In this document: in pieces, positions 22,042 through 31,651 of the stretch
Position numbering within the stretch: the stretch's first letter is position 1
Layout: each line of letters opens with the position of its first letter
Source of the DNA: CAYYYA01 sp964517065
GTDB lineage: Bacteria > Patescibacteriota > Patescibacteriia > UBA1558 > 2-01-FULL-52-15
Assembly: GCA_964517065.1 (NCBI GenBank)
Contig: CAZFBK010000009.1
Coordinates: 1 to 48,326, forward strand
Length of the DNA stretch: 48,326 nt
Direction: 5' to 3'
Made by a program: the position numbers and the translations under genes
The notes under the pieces: model-generated
What the model was told of the DNA's origin: nothing
Database searches by the model: none
Seen by the model: only the letters and a program-made list of their open reading frames with translations

Positions 22042-23127
22042 ATGAACATGTCATTTATCGGGCATTCTATTCAGAGAAATCTGTTGCAACACCAGCTCGC
22101 TGGCTCTGATGTCAGAGGAGCGTATTTGGTTTACGGTCCGACTGGTTTAGGCAAAAATTATCTCGTCAGTCAGCTGATCCTTGATACTCTATGTTCCGCT
22201 GAAGATCCATCAAATAATTTCAGCCACCGGCTGACTCCAACCCTTACTCCTAACTCCCAACTCCAAACATCCCCCAAGCAAGCTTGCTTGCTTTGTCCCG
22301 ACTGCCATTGGTTTGATCAGAATTCCCATCCCGACGTCTATCGCTTAACCGCAGACGAAGCCTGCACCGTTGAAGTGGCTCGCGACATCAATGACTTTGC
22401 CCGTACTGGAGCTGTGCGCCGCAGTAGACGTAAATATATTATTATCGAGCGGGCTGAGACCATGACTCCTGAAGCGGCCAACTCATTGCTAAAATTATTG
22501 GAAGAGCCACCTGCTGGGGTTATCTTTTTTTTACTGGCAGAACGCAGCCAATCAGTTTTACCCACCATTCGATCCCGTTGTCAGCTGATCAAATTAGTGC
22601 CATTGTCGGACAGTGACATGAGGCTGATTCTGCAGCAACAGCTGATTCCGGTTGAACAACACGAGCTGCTCTTGGGCCTTAGTCTGGGGCGTCCCGGCAA
22701 AGCACTAGCCTTGGCGCGTGGACAGCTGGCAGAGTATCAGCAGATAGTACCAGAATTATTGATCTGGCTCCGTGGAGACGTGAATACCAGCTGGCAGCAG
22801 TTGAAGCTTTGGTTGGATCAACTGACCAAAACGACCGACAGTGCCGACGCTAAGCGTTCGCTGATGTTGGCCAGGTTAAATTATTTGGAACTTCTGTTGA
22901 GAGACTGTGTTTTTTTTCATATTCACAGTGAGGACATTGTCAATCAAGCGCAGCTGCCACAGTTGCAGGCGTTATCACAACGGTACTCCTTGGGTCAATT
23001 GATCACTCTGTTTAAACATATTAGTGTCCTACGGAGTCAACTAACCAAAGCCAGTACTAACACACAGCTCAGCTGGGAGAATTTTTTATTAACAATTAAA
23101 CAATTATCACAAACTCCATCACTATGA
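22042..23127 (+). CDS. holB: DNA polymerase III delta-prime subunit (clamp loader)
   Basis: 361 residues, AAA+ family. It has a Walker A-like GPTGLGKN (residues 32-39, Asn in place of the usual Thr/Ser), a zinc module ending CLLCPDC with HPDVYRL, ANSLLKLLEEPP, and the sensor SRCQLIKL. Together with DnaX and HolA it loads the sliding clamp. Between the first zinc Cys and CLLCPDC lies an unusual insert (HRLTPTLTPNSQLQTSPKQA) encoded by a GTTAGGAG repeat and a palindrome. The modified Walker A suggests it may not hydrolyse ATP. A short DnaX-like identity is less likely. Confidence 0.88.
   Translation: MNMSFIGHSIQRNLLQHQLAGSDVRGAYLVYGPTGLGKNYLVSQLILDTLCSAEDPSNNFSHRLTPTLTPNSQLQTSPKQACLLCPDCHWFDQNSHPDVYRLTADEACTVEVARDINDFARTGAVRRSRRKYIIIERAETMTPEAANSLLKLLEEPPAGVIFFLLAERSQSVLPTIRSRCQLIKLVPLSDSDMRLILQQQLIPVEQHELLLGLSLGRPGKALALARGQLAEYQQIVPELLIWLRGDVNTSWQQLKLWLDQLTKTTDSADAKRSLMLARLNYLELLLRDCVFFHIHSEDIVNQAQLPQLQALSQRYSLGQLITLFKHISVLRSQLTKASTNTQLSWENFLLTIKQLSQTPSL
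22231..22290. repeat. Repeat tract and palindrome inserted in holB
   Basis: 22231-22268 is the inverse of the GTTAGGAG-type tract, with 16 bases identical to 21194-21209. It is followed by the perfect 16-bp palindrome CAAGCAAGCTTGCTTG (22275-22290). Together they encode the extra residues before the CLLCPDC zinc motif. Confidence 0.6.
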
Positions 23128-24251
23128 AACGTCTATTACTGACTTTTTTATTAGTACCATTATTGACAGGTTGCGGACTTATCCAGTTTGGCGGCTCCAA
23201 ATCAGCTACCGAAGCTCCGGCGGCCGGCTTCTACCGAACAGCAGATCGTGGAGATACTTGGACATTGCAAACCAGCGTGTATGGAGTCAACGGAGAGATC
23301 AAAACATTTGCTGGTTCCAGCGTGGTTTCGATGGTAATGGATCCGACTGATGAGAGAACGATGTATGTCGGGACAGCCGATAAAGGCTTGCTGTATACGT
23401 ACAATGCCGGCGATGCTTGGTTTTATACCCTACTTGGTCAGGGAGTAGTCAATGCAGTAGCAGTCGATCCGGCTAGTCGCTGTACATTGTACGCTGCTGT
23501 TTTCAACAAAATTTTCAAATCAACTGATTGTGCCCGCGAATGGAAAGCAGTTCATTTGAGTTCCTTAGAGGGTGAGTATTTCACGGCAGTTACCGTCGAT
23601 CCGCAAAATAGTAAAATTGTGTATTTAGGAACACAACGTGGAACCTTGATCCGTAGTCTGGATGCTGGCTACTCTTGGGAAGCGATCAAATTTTTCCCCA
23701 GCCCTGTCACCAAGATTATCGTCAATCCAAAAAACAGCCAAAGAATGTTCTTGGCTACTATTTCCTCTGGTATCTACCAGTCCGATGATGCAGGGGTGAA
23801 CTGGACCAATCTGATGGAACGTCAGGTGATGAACGCTGCAGAATTAGAGAAACAGCGACTTGACCCTAAGCAGCAACCGTCCAATAATATCCCAATTCTC
23901 AAATCCCTGTCAGGCGCTGTTAATTATTACGATTTGGTCGAAGATCCGGCTGCTTTGGATCAATTGCTTTACGCTAGCAATTATGGTATTTTCAGACTAT
24001 CAGCTGACGGTATTTGGAGAGAGATTTCCATTCTCAATAAGCCTACACAGGAGAAGGTCGTAGCTTTGGCGCTGAATCCCGTCAATAGTCTAGAGTTGTT
24101 CTTCGTCACTGACGGGGCGTATTATCAGACAGCTGATGGAGGGGTGAACTGGACGGTGAAGAAATTACCGACTGCTGGGTCCCCTCGCTATTTATTAGTC
24201 AAACCAAGTAACGTCTCAGAAGCGTACATTGGGTATTATAAAGCCAAATAA
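23124..24251 (+). CDS. Lipoprotein with BNR/sortilin-type beta-propeller repeats
   Basis: 375 residues. A lipoprotein signal with lipobox LLTGC (Cys near residue 17) is followed by repeated Asp-box-like motifs (ADRGDTWTL, DAGYSWEAI, DDAGVNWTNL, DGGVNWTVK), alternating with TMYVGTADKG and KIVYLGTQRG strands, as in VPS10/BNR propellers. It is anchored to the membrane outside. It overlaps holB by four bases (ATGA). Ligand unknown. Confidence 0.85.
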   Translation: MKRLLLTFLLVPLLTGCGLIQFGGSKSATEAPAAGFYRTADRGDTWTLQTSVYGVNGEIKTFAGSSVVSMVMDPTDERTMYVGTADKGLLYTYNAGDAWFYTLLGQGVVNAVAVDPASRCTLYAAVFNKIFKSTDCAREWKAVHLSSLEGEYFTAVTVDPQNSKIVYLGTQRGTLIRSLDAGYSWEAIKFFPSPVTKIIVNPKNSQRMFLATISSGIYQSDDAGVNWTNLMERQVMNAAELEKQRLDPKQQPSNNIPILKSLSGAVNYYDLVEDPAALDQLLYASNYGIFRLSADGIWREISILNKPTQEKVVALALNPVNSLELFFVTDGAYYQTADGGVNWTVKKLPTAGSPRYLLVKPSNVSEAYIGYYKAK

Positions 24252-24253
24252 TT

Positions 24254-24805
24254 ATGGATTATCGTGATGAAGCTAAGAAAGAATTTAACGCCGCGTTAGA
24301 ACATTTGAAAGCTGAAGCCGGCAATCTGCGGACTGGCAGAGCACAGGCTTCTTTAGTTGAGAATATTGTCGTAGAAGCTTATGGTGCCAAGAGCCCGTTG
24401 GTGCAGCTCGCTAGTATTTCCGTACCCGAGGCGCGTACTTTGGCTATACAGCCGTGGGACAAGGGTCTGATGAAAGATATAGAGCAGGCCATCCAAAAAA
24501 GCGATCTTAATCTCAACCCAGTAGTTGATCGCGACATTATTCGTTTAAATTTCCCAGCTTTGACAGAAGAAAAGCGTAAGGAGCTAGTGAAAATGCTCCA
24601 TCAAAAAGCCGAAGCCAGTAAGGTAACGATCAAGCAACGCCGGGAGAAAATCCGCGAACAAATTACTACTGATGAAAAAGCCGGGACAGTGACCGAAGAC
24701 GCTAAGTTTCGGGCTTTTGATGACGTGGATAAAGTAGTCAAAGAATATCACGATTTGATCAAAGTGTTCGTCGATACCAAAGAGAACGATATAATGACCA
24801 TCTAA
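24254..24805 (+). CDS. frr: Ribosome recycling factor
   Basis: 183 residues, the normal length. LRTGRAQASLVENIVVEAYG, LASISVPEARTLAIQPWD and LNFPALTEEKRKELVKMLH are family signatures. With EF-G it splits terminated ribosomes. Directly followed by rseP. Confidence 0.96.
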   Translation: MDYRDEAKKEFNAALEHLKAEAGNLRTGRAQASLVENIVVEAYGAKSPLVQLASISVPEARTLAIQPWDKGLMKDIEQAIQKSDLNLNPVVDRDIIRLNFPALTEEKRKELVKMLHQKAEASKVTIKQRREKIREQITTDEKAGTVTEDAKFRAFDDVDKVVKEYHDLIKVFVDTKENDIMTI

Positions 24806-25921
24806 ATGCTAGTAACTATTATTACCTTTGTAGTCATTTTAGGAGTGCTTGTCTTCGTCCATGAGCTGGGTCACTTTGCTATGGCGCGGCGTTTTGGTAT
24901 CAAAGTCGATGAATTTGGTTTTGGGTTTCCGCCGAGAATTTTTGGTATCAAAAAAGGTGAAACTATCTATAGTATCAACTGGATCCCACTGGGGGGCTTC
25001 GTCAAGATCAAAGGTGAAGGTGGAGAGGGTAGAGACGAGCAAGATAGCTTTGCCGCTAAACCTGCCTGGAAACGTGTCTTGGTCCTGTCAGCGGGCGTAC
25101 TAATGAATTTTCTGTTAGCTTTTGTACTCTATACGACCGGTCATATTGTTGGATTACCACAGCAAATAACCGACGCAGAAGCCAGTCAGCTGCAGCTAAG
25201 AGATTCGCATGTAGTTATTGCCGAGGTAGCGCCAGACAGTGCAGCCTCCAAAGCCGGCTTACAGCTCGGAGATTGGATTATTACTCTCGACGGACAACCT
25301 ATGACTACTGTTGACGGTACTCAGCGCTATATTGCAGAGCACAACAAGCAGTCGATTCAGTTTGTCGTGGATCGGCAGGGATCGCAGCAGCAACTAGCTA
25401 TTACTCCTGCTCAGCTAGGTCAAGCTGGAGAGCCCGTGGTCGGCATTGGCCTGACAAGGACTGCAATTGTGCAGTACAATTTTTTCCAAGCTATTTGGCA
25501 GGGTTTGTTGACTACCTGGGCAGTCATGCTCAGTATTTTGTCAGCCTTTGGGTTATTGTTGAAATCACTCGTCACCACCGGTGGAGCGGGTGCTGATCTT
25601 TCTGGGCCGATCGGTGTCGCAGTTATTACCGGACAGGTAGTCAAGCTCGGTTGGAGCTATGTCTTGAGCTTCGCTGCTATTCTTTCTATCAACTTGGGCA
25701 TTGTAAATATTCTGCCTTTCCCAGCTCTGGATGGTGGTCGTATTCTTTTTGTTATTATCGAGAAGATCAAAGGCAAACCGGTTAATGAACGGATCGAACA
25801 AATTGCTCATACGGTTGGGTTCTCTTTGTTGATCGCCTTAATGATTTTCATTACCTATCAGGATGTTTTACGTTACGGTGCCAAAATTTTAGAAAATCTG
25901 AAACATATCATTCCGTCATGA
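24806..25921 (+). CDS. rseP: Site-2 zinc metalloprotease of the RseP family
   Basis: 371 residues. HELGH (His-19, Glu-20, His-23) lies in the first helix, with a single PDZ domain (about 125-210: ASKAGLQLGDWIITLDGQPM) and LPFPALDGGR in the third helix providing the other zinc ligand. It cleaves transmembrane segments inside the membrane. The frr-rseP-proS order is common. It overlaps the next gene by four bases. Confidence 0.93.
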   Translation: MLVTIITFVVILGVLVFVHELGHFAMARRFGIKVDEFGFGFPPRIFGIKKGETIYSINWIPLGGFVKIKGEGGEGRDEQDSFAAKPAWKRVLVLSAGVLMNFLLAFVLYTTGHIVGLPQQITDAEASQLQLRDSHVVIAEVAPDSAASKAGLQLGDWIITLDGQPMTTVDGTQRYIAEHNKQSIQFVVDRQGSQQQLAITPAQLGQAGEPVVGIGLTRTAIVQYNFFQAIWQGLLTTWAVMLSILSAFGLLLKSLVTTGGAGADLSGPIGVAVITGQVVKLGWSYVLSFAAILSINLGIVNILPFPALDGGRILFVIIEKIKGKPVNERIEQIAHTVGFSLLIALMIFITYQDVLRYGAKILENLKHIIPS

Positions 25922-26211
25922 CGATCACGGTCAACAGCTCAATGTCTACCCCTGAGCTGATCCGGAAGATCGGTTATTTTCTTAATGATAACAATTCCGG
26001 TCAGCTGAACTGTGTCCGACGTCTGCGACCGGGTCAGCCCTGGCCGCGATATCACCTGTATATCAAAGAACAAGGAGGTAGCCTCCAGCTCAACCTCCAT
26101 GTTGACCAAAAGGCCGATACGAGGCACTATAACCCTATCTCTGCTCATAATGGTGAGTACGACGGACCCTTGGTAGAGCAAGAAATTAATAGATTACAAG
26201 CACTTCTATGA
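25918..26211 (+). CDS. Hypothetical protein between rseP and proS
   Basis: 97 residues: a helical start (SMSTPELIRKIGYFLNDN), then beta-type YHLYIKEQGGSLQLNLHVDQK, then HNGEYDGPLVEQEINRLQAL. No Cys, signal or membrane helix. It overlaps both neighbours by four bases, so it is surely translated in the operon. The family is not recognised. Confidence 0.8.
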   Translation: MTITVNSSMSTPELIRKIGYFLNDNNSGQLNCVRRLRPGQPWPRYHLYIKEQGGSLQLNLHVDQKADTRHYNPISAHNGEYDGPLVEQEINRLQALL

Positions 26212-27476
26212 TTAACTATCAAAGTCATCTCTTCGGCAAAACGCGTAAAGATATCAGTGCGGAGGAAGTTAGTATTAACGCCCGTTTATTAATGCGAGCT
26301 GGTTTCATCGAGAAGAATATGGCCGGTATTTATACTTTGTTGCCACTCGGATTACGGGTCTTCCGTAAAATTGAGAATATCATCCGTGAAGAAATGAATG
26401 CACTCGGTGCGCAAGAATTGCTCATGCCTGTTTTTCAGGATAAGGAAGTCTGGAGTCAGTCCGGACGGTGGCAGGATAAAATGGGCGGTGTCATGTATCA
26501 GTTCAAAGATTCTAGCGGCAAAGAGCTGGGTTTGGGACCGACACATGAAGAAGTGATCGTTGATCTGGTCAAACGTCAAATAAAATCGTATAAAGATTTG
26601 CCCGTTTTTGTCTATCAGATTCAGAATAAATTCCGCGACGAGCCCCGTGCCAAATCCGGTATGCTACGTACTCGTGAATTTTTTATGAAAGATTTATATT
26701 CTTTCACACGCTCAGCGGAGGAAACAGCTACCTTCTATCAGCAGGCACACGATGCCTATTTGAAATTGTTTAAACGACTCGGTCTGCAGGCATTTTCTGT
26801 CGAAGCATCGGGCGGAAGTATGAGCAAGAAATTCTCCCACGAGTTTATGGTGGTGACAGCAGCTGGAGAAGACACAACTATTTATTGTACCAACTGCGGT
26901 TGGGCACAAAACACAGAAATCGCTCAACTTAAAGCTGGGGATTCCTGTCCTAAGTGTGCTACTGCTTTACAGGTCGCTACCACGGTAGAAGCCGGTAATA
27001 TTTTTGATCAGGAAACATTATTTACAGAGAAGCTAGGCGCTTTATTCACTGACCAAGACGGCAAACAGAAGCCTATCTATATGGGAGCCTACGGTATTGG
27101 TCTGGGTCGAGCGCTGGGTACCATTGTCGAAGCTAGTCATGATGACAAAGGTATTATCTGGACTCCAGCTGCAGCGCCATACGAAGCTCATATGCTCCTT
27201 ATTTCTGACAAGCCGGAGGTTCGTGAAGCAGCTGAGAAATTGGCGAGCGAGCTATCACAGGACTATGACGTACTGTTTGATGATCGTGAAGGCAGTGCCG
27301 GACAGAAGTTTGCTGACGCTGATCTCATTGGTATCCCTCTACAGATTATTCTCGGTGATAAGCAATGGCCTAAGTTTGAATATAAACTGCGTGCAACTGG
27401 CGAGACTCAGGTTGGCACAATGGAAGATATTCAGGCAGCGATGAAAACAATATATGTTGAAAAACCTGTTCGGTAA
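26208..27476 (+). CDS. proS: Prolyl-tRNA synthetase without editing insertion
   Basis: 422 residues, against about 570 for the E. coli type. It has motif 2 (NKFRDEPRAKSGMLRTREF), motif 3 (GAYGIGLGRALGTIVE) and the C-terminal anticodon-binding domain. The INS editing domain that normally sits between motifs 2 and 3 is missing; YCTNCGWAQ and CPKCATALQ remain as a compact Cys4 zinc site. Ala-tRNA-Pro editing would need a separate factor. Confidence 0.94.
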   Translation: MINYQSHLFGKTRKDISAEEVSINARLLMRAGFIEKNMAGIYTLLPLGLRVFRKIENIIREEMNALGAQELLMPVFQDKEVWSQSGRWQDKMGGVMYQFKDSSGKELGLGPTHEEVIVDLVKRQIKSYKDLPVFVYQIQNKFRDEPRAKSGMLRTREFFMKDLYSFTRSAEETATFYQQAHDAYLKLFKRLGLQAFSVEASGGSMSKKFSHEFMVVTAAGEDTTIYCTNCGWAQNTEIAQLKAGDSCPKCATALQVATTVEAGNIFDQETLFTEKLGALFTDQDGKQKPIYMGAYGIGLGRALGTIVEASHDDKGIIWTPAAAPYEAHMLLISDKPEVREAAEKLASELSQDYDVLFDDREGSAGQKFADADLIGIPLQIILGDKQWPKFEYKLRATGETQVGTMEDIQAAMKTIYVEKPVR

Positions 27477-28506
27477 ATTTTCCAAAGACCTCGGTATCGA
27501 TCTCGGTACCGCCAATACCTTGGTATACGTCAAAGACCAGGGTATTGTTATCAATGAACCATCGGTTGTGGCCATAAATAATCGTACTGATCAAATTTTG
27601 GCTGTGGGTCAGGATGCTAAGACGATGGTAGGCAAAACTCCGGGCCATATCACCATCATCAGACCAATGGTTGACGGTGTCATCTCTGACTTTGAAGTGA
27701 CGGAGAAAATGTTGAAATATTTTATCGATAAAGTTCATAAAGAAAGTTTCACCCTGATGCCTCGCCCGCGCGTAGTGGTAGCTATACCGTTAGATATTAC
27801 TGAAGTCGAACACAAAGCAGTTGAAGACGCTGCCACCAGCGCCGGTGCCCGTGAAGTCATGCTGATCGAGCAACCCGTTGCTGCGGCTATTGGCGCTGGC
27901 CTACAGATACAAGAAGCCACGGCAAATATGATCGTGGAGATCGGCGGCGGTACTACCGAGATCGCTGTGATCTCGCTCGGCGGTGTCGTGACTTGGAAGT
28001 CTTTGAAATTAGCCGGTGACAAATTCAACGAAGCTATTATTCAATACGGTCGGGACAAATTTAATCTGATCATAGGAGAGCGCACAGCAGAAAAGGTTAA
28101 GATTGAGGTTGGCTCTGCTCAGCCGTTGAAAGAGAAGATTCAAACAACAATACGCGGACGCGATGTAGTGACAGGTTTACCGAAAGAAGTGACAATAACT
28201 GACACCGATATTCGTGAGGCTTTAGCTAAGCCTCTGCGTATTATCTGCGAAAATATTAAGTTGACCATAGAAAATACACCACCTGAGCTGGTTTCTGATC
28301 TCTATCAACGAGGACTTATTCTTTCCGGCGGCGGAGCCTTGTTGCGTGGACTTGACGCCATGATAGAGCATGAGACAAAAATTCCAGTGACAGTGACAAA
28401 TGATCCTTTGACAAGTGTTGTCCGAGGTACGGGTGTAGTTTTGGAAGACTTTGATAGCTTGAAAGAAATCCTCTTACCATCTACCCGAGATGGCCGTTGG
28501 AAGTAA
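27454..28506 (+). CDS. mreB: Rod-shape actin MreB, first copy
   Basis: 350 residues, actin fold. DLGTANTLVYV (phosphate 1), EIGGGTTEIAVISLGGV (phosphate 2) and LILSGGGALLRGLDAMI (adenosine motif). It polymerises under the membrane and guides cell-wall synthesis. It overlaps the proS end by 23 bases and starts the mreBCD-mrdA operon. Confidence 0.96.
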   Translation: MLKNLFGKFSKDLGIDLGTANTLVYVKDQGIVINEPSVVAINNRTDQILAVGQDAKTMVGKTPGHITIIRPMVDGVISDFEVTEKMLKYFIDKVHKESFTLMPRPRVVVAIPLDITEVEHKAVEDAATSAGAREVMLIEQPVAAAIGAGLQIQEATANMIVEIGGGTTEIAVISLGGVVTWKSLKLAGDKFNEAIIQYGRDKFNLIIGERTAEKVKIEVGSAQPLKEKIQTTIRGRDVVTGLPKEVTITDTDIREALAKPLRIICENIKLTIENTPPELVSDLYQRGLILSGGGALLRGLDAMIEHETKIPVTVTNDPLTSVVRGTGVVLEDFDSLKEILLPSTRDGRWK

Positions 28507-28516
28507 TTGACATCCT

Positions 28517-29254
28517 ATGAGCAGAAGGCAAAACAGAATAGCGGTCACCAGTTTGGCGATTTTTTTGTTTATATTTTCTTTGGTTATTGTACCCAAATTT
28601 TTTACCAACAATCCGATACTAGCCGGACTATATGGTTTTGAGTTTTCGATACGACCCACGATGGGCGCCGAAGATACTAGTAGTGAAGTCAAGCAGCTAT
28701 CACTAAAATTAGCAGGGCTCAATCAGGTCGCTCAAGAAAACGCCCATCTCAGAGAATTGTTGAAATTCTATACCGAACGTAAGCTAAATCGTGTTGTAAG
28801 CTATATTACGAGTCATGATCCTTTGAATCCGAACCTGATCAATCTGGCAGTAGGTAGTGTTGAAGGTGTGGCTATCGGTCAACCGGTCGTTGTCGATGAC
28901 GGGGTAATTATTGCCAAAATTATTAAAGTACAGGAACACAAAGCTATTGCCGAACTCCTAACCAGTGATTTTAGCAAGCTGACAGTGAGCTCAGCTGAAC
29001 TACAAGAGACTACAGGATTAGTAGTAGGTTCCCTTGGTAACAGTCTTACTATGCAGTTTATCCCTAATACTACGAATCTGGAGACTGGTCAGCTGATCGT
29101 TACCTCAGGATTAGAAAGTACCGTGCCACGAGGTTTGGTAGTAGGGCTGGTTGATAGCATCACAGCTCCAGAATCAACAGTCTACAAATTGGCTACGGTC
29201 AAGCCGACGGTCAATTATCAAAATTATTTTTTGGTATCAGTTATTACTCAATAA
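28517..29254 (+). CDS. mreC: Rod-shape protein MreC
   Basis: 245 residues. One N-terminal membrane helix (AIFLFIFSLVIVPKFF), a coiled coil (about 55-85), then the MreC beta domain with GVAIGQPVVVDDGVIIAKI, VGSLGNSLTMQFIP and VTSGLESTVPRGLVVG. It links MreB to the PBP2/RodA complex. Confidence 0.92.
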   Translation: MSRRQNRIAVTSLAIFLFIFSLVIVPKFFTNNPILAGLYGFEFSIRPTMGAEDTSSEVKQLSLKLAGLNQVAQENAHLRELLKFYTERKLNRVVSYITSHDPLNPNLINLAVGSVEGVAIGQPVVVDDGVIIAKIIKVQEHKAIAELLTSDFSKLTVSSAELQETTGLVVGSLGNSLTMQFIPNTTNLETGQLIVTSGLESTVPRGLVVGLVDSITAPESTVYKLATVKPTVNYQNYFLVSVITQ

Positions 29255-29258
29255 TCCT

Positions 29259-29735
29259 ATGAAAACAGCTATCCTTTCCCTCATAGGAATCATTCTAGCT
29301 CTTTTGTATGTGATCTTCTTATCACCGGTGACGTGGTTGTCGCTCGTGATTCTGCCCTTAGCTTGGATCATTGCTGTGTGGATGATGCATGGACTCAGCC
29401 GCGCCTATACGGTTGCACTTTGTGTTGGTATTGCTCTTGATCTTCATTATTTCAACTTTGGTCTGATCACCCTGCTTCTATTGGTGTCTCTGTCAGTGGT
29501 GTATTTTATCTCCATTACCGTTATTTCCAGCACGAATGCTGCTTCCACAATGGTTTTAGCCTGGATCTTTCCCACTTTAATCTACGGCTTGTTATGGTTA
29601 AGCTTGGGTCTCGTCAATGGTTTTCGCTATTACGCTTTTTCCTTCGGCTCTTTTTTTATTGGAGTCGCTTCGGCTCTGACACTCGCCTTGCTAGCCTACA
29701 GCTATTGTCTCATCGTCAGACAGCTTTCAAAATAA
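29259..29735 (+). CDS. mreD: Rod-shape membrane protein MreD-like
   Basis: 158 residues and about five membrane helices; MreD is poorly conserved and is identified mainly by position between mreC and mrdA. The start at 29259 follows the mreC stop by four bases; the longer frame would overlap mreC. Confidence 0.8.
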   Translation: MKTAILSLIGIILALLYVIFLSPVTWLSLVILPLAWIIAVWMMHGLSRAYTVALCVGIALDLHYFNFGLITLLLLVSLSVVYFISITVISSTNAASTMVLAWIFPTLIYGLLWLSLGLVNGFRYYAFSFGSFFIGVASALTLALLAYSYCLIVRQLSK

Positions 29736-29736
29736 T

Positions 29737-31632
29737 ATGTTGGATAATCCGTTCAAAATTCAAGAGGGATCTTTCCGCGAAGGAAAAATCAAAAACTTTA
29801 CGGCCGATCGCGAGGAAGGCGACGCGGTCTATTTTTCGCATTCAAACTCTTGGATAGGCAAAAGTCTGCGTAACCAAACGACTTATCTGTTTTACGGAGT
29901 TGTTATTTTTTTTCTCGTGACACTCATCTCTCGAGCTACGTATTTACAGGTGATGGCCGGAGAGCGGTTCTTGCAGCAGGCAGAAGGCAACCGTTTGAAG
30001 CAAGTTGTTATGCGCGCCCCTCGCGGTATTATATATGACCGTAATGGTAAACCCTTGGTGTATAATAGTTCCTTCTTTTTCTTGTATATTAATCCACCTG
30101 ACTGGCCTACTGATGTAGCCAATCAAGAACAACTGTACAACTCCATTGGTCAAATATTGGGTGAAGGAGACTGGCATCCGGTGATTAATCCCAAAAGCTT
30201 TCAGCCACTACTCGTGGGTGAGAAATTACCCTATGATCAGGCCTTACGTCTGTTGGCGTTATCACGGACCGAACCCAGCTTACAGGTTACTTTGGAGCCA
30301 AGTAGGAGCTATATTTCCGATCATGCCTTGGCACATATAGTTGGCTATACCGGTAGTCTGTCCGAGACGGATCAAAAAAATTCCAAGTATCAAGACTATG
30401 CTCATAACGATATTTTGGGTAAAAATGGTATTGAGTTGGAATACGAAAACTATCTGCGAGGACAAAACGGCTACGAACAGATCGAGACAGACGCCTTAGG
30501 ACGCGATCTTGAACGTGTAGCCTCCCAGTCGCCGGTCAAAGGCAAAGATATTTATCTGACAATAGATCTTGATTTACAAAAAAAACTGTACGATGCTTTG
30601 GAACAAGTCAGTGTCAATATTGGTAAGAAGCGCTCCGCCGGTATTGTGATGGATCCGCGCAACGGTGAAATACTGGCAGCAGTCTCATTGCCGAGTTTTG
30701 ACAATAACCTGTTTAGTTCCCGTTTAAGTGAGAAGGATTACCAGTCTCTGATAACGAATGAAGATAAACCACTATTTATGAGACTTTTTAGTGGAGAATA
30801 CCCACCTGGGTCAACGTTCAAAATCGTAATGGCCAGCGCTGGGTTGCAGGAGAATGTAATAACTTCTCAAACAACAGTAAACAGTACCGGTGGAGTGAAA
30901 ATTAATAATTCTTTTTTCCCGGACTGGCGACCACAAGGTCATGGCATTGCCAATATTTATCACGCCTTGGCTGACTCGGTAAACACTTTTTTCTATATCT
31001 TAGGAGGTGGCGATAACAAGACAATAGTTGGTCTTGGTTTGGACCGGATTCGTAAATATGCCGATCTCTTCAACCTTGGTAAACCGATCGGGGTTGATTA
31101 CCCGAGTGAAGCTGACGGCTTCGTTCCCTCGGCAGACTGGAAGCAACAGACCAAAGGAGAACGGTGGTTTCTGGGAGATACCTACAACCTTTCTATTGGC
31201 CAAGGAGACCTAACGACAACCCCTTTACAAGTAGCGTATTATACCTCTATAATTGCCTCTAAGGGCAATGAAATAAAGCCCCATTTTTTGAAGGCTGTCA
31301 GTGCTGATAATGGCGCGCCACAGGAGCAAGTATATCCCATTAAGAAGGTATCATGGCTGAGTGATGAGAATATTGCTATTGTGACAGAAGGATTAAAGCA
31401 AACTGTCATTAATGGTACTGCCAAGAGTCTTCAGGCAGTTTCAGTACCGGTGGCCGGCAAGACCGGCACCGCTCAGTTTAATAAGAACAAAAATCCACAC
31501 TCTTGGTTCACAGGCTGGGCGCCAGCCGATAATCCTGAGCTGGAAATTACTGTGCTGGTAGAGGAGGGTGGAGACATCGGGTATGCCGTGACGGCTAGCC
31601 GTTTATTTTTACAGTCAGTTTATAATAAATAA
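29737..31632 (+). CDS. mrdA: Penicillin-binding protein 2
   Basis: 631 residues. A membrane helix at about residues 52-70, a dimerisation domain (RAPRGIIYDRNGKPLVYN) and a transpeptidase domain with STFK (Ser-359, Lys-362), SVN (Ser-414, Asn-416) and KTG (Lys-575). It cross-links peptidoglycan during elongation. The long acidic cytoplasmic start, before the helix, is unusual in length. Confidence 0.95.
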   Translation: MLDNPFKIQEGSFREGKIKNFTADREEGDAVYFSHSNSWIGKSLRNQTTYLFYGVVIFFLVTLISRATYLQVMAGERFLQQAEGNRLKQVVMRAPRGIIYDRNGKPLVYNSSFFFLYINPPDWPTDVANQEQLYNSIGQILGEGDWHPVINPKSFQPLLVGEKLPYDQALRLLALSRTEPSLQVTLEPSRSYISDHALAHIVGYTGSLSETDQKNSKYQDYAHNDILGKNGIELEYENYLRGQNGYEQIETDALGRDLERVASQSPVKGKDIYLTIDLDLQKKLYDALEQVSVNIGKKRSAGIVMDPRNGEILAAVSLPSFDNNLFSSRLSEKDYQSLITNEDKPLFMRLFSGEYPPGSTFKIVMASAGLQENVITSQTTVNSTGGVKINNSFFPDWRPQGHGIANIYHALADSVNTFFYILGGGDNKTIVGLGLDRIRKYADLFNLGKPIGVDYPSEADGFVPSADWKQQTKGERWFLGDTYNLSIGQGDLTTTPLQVAYYTSIIASKGNEIKPHFLKAVSADNGAPQEQVYPIKKVSWLSDENIAIVTEGLKQTVINGTAKSLQAVSVPVAGKTGTAQFNKNKNPHSWFTGWAPADNPELEITVLVEEGGDIGYAVTASRLFLQSVYNK

Positions 31633-31651
31633 TTAATTAGGAATCATCATC

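Noticed and set aside
26704..26716. Further CGCTCAGCG hairpin in proS
   Set aside because: The nine-base core occurs, but the flanking bases do not pair; probably chance.
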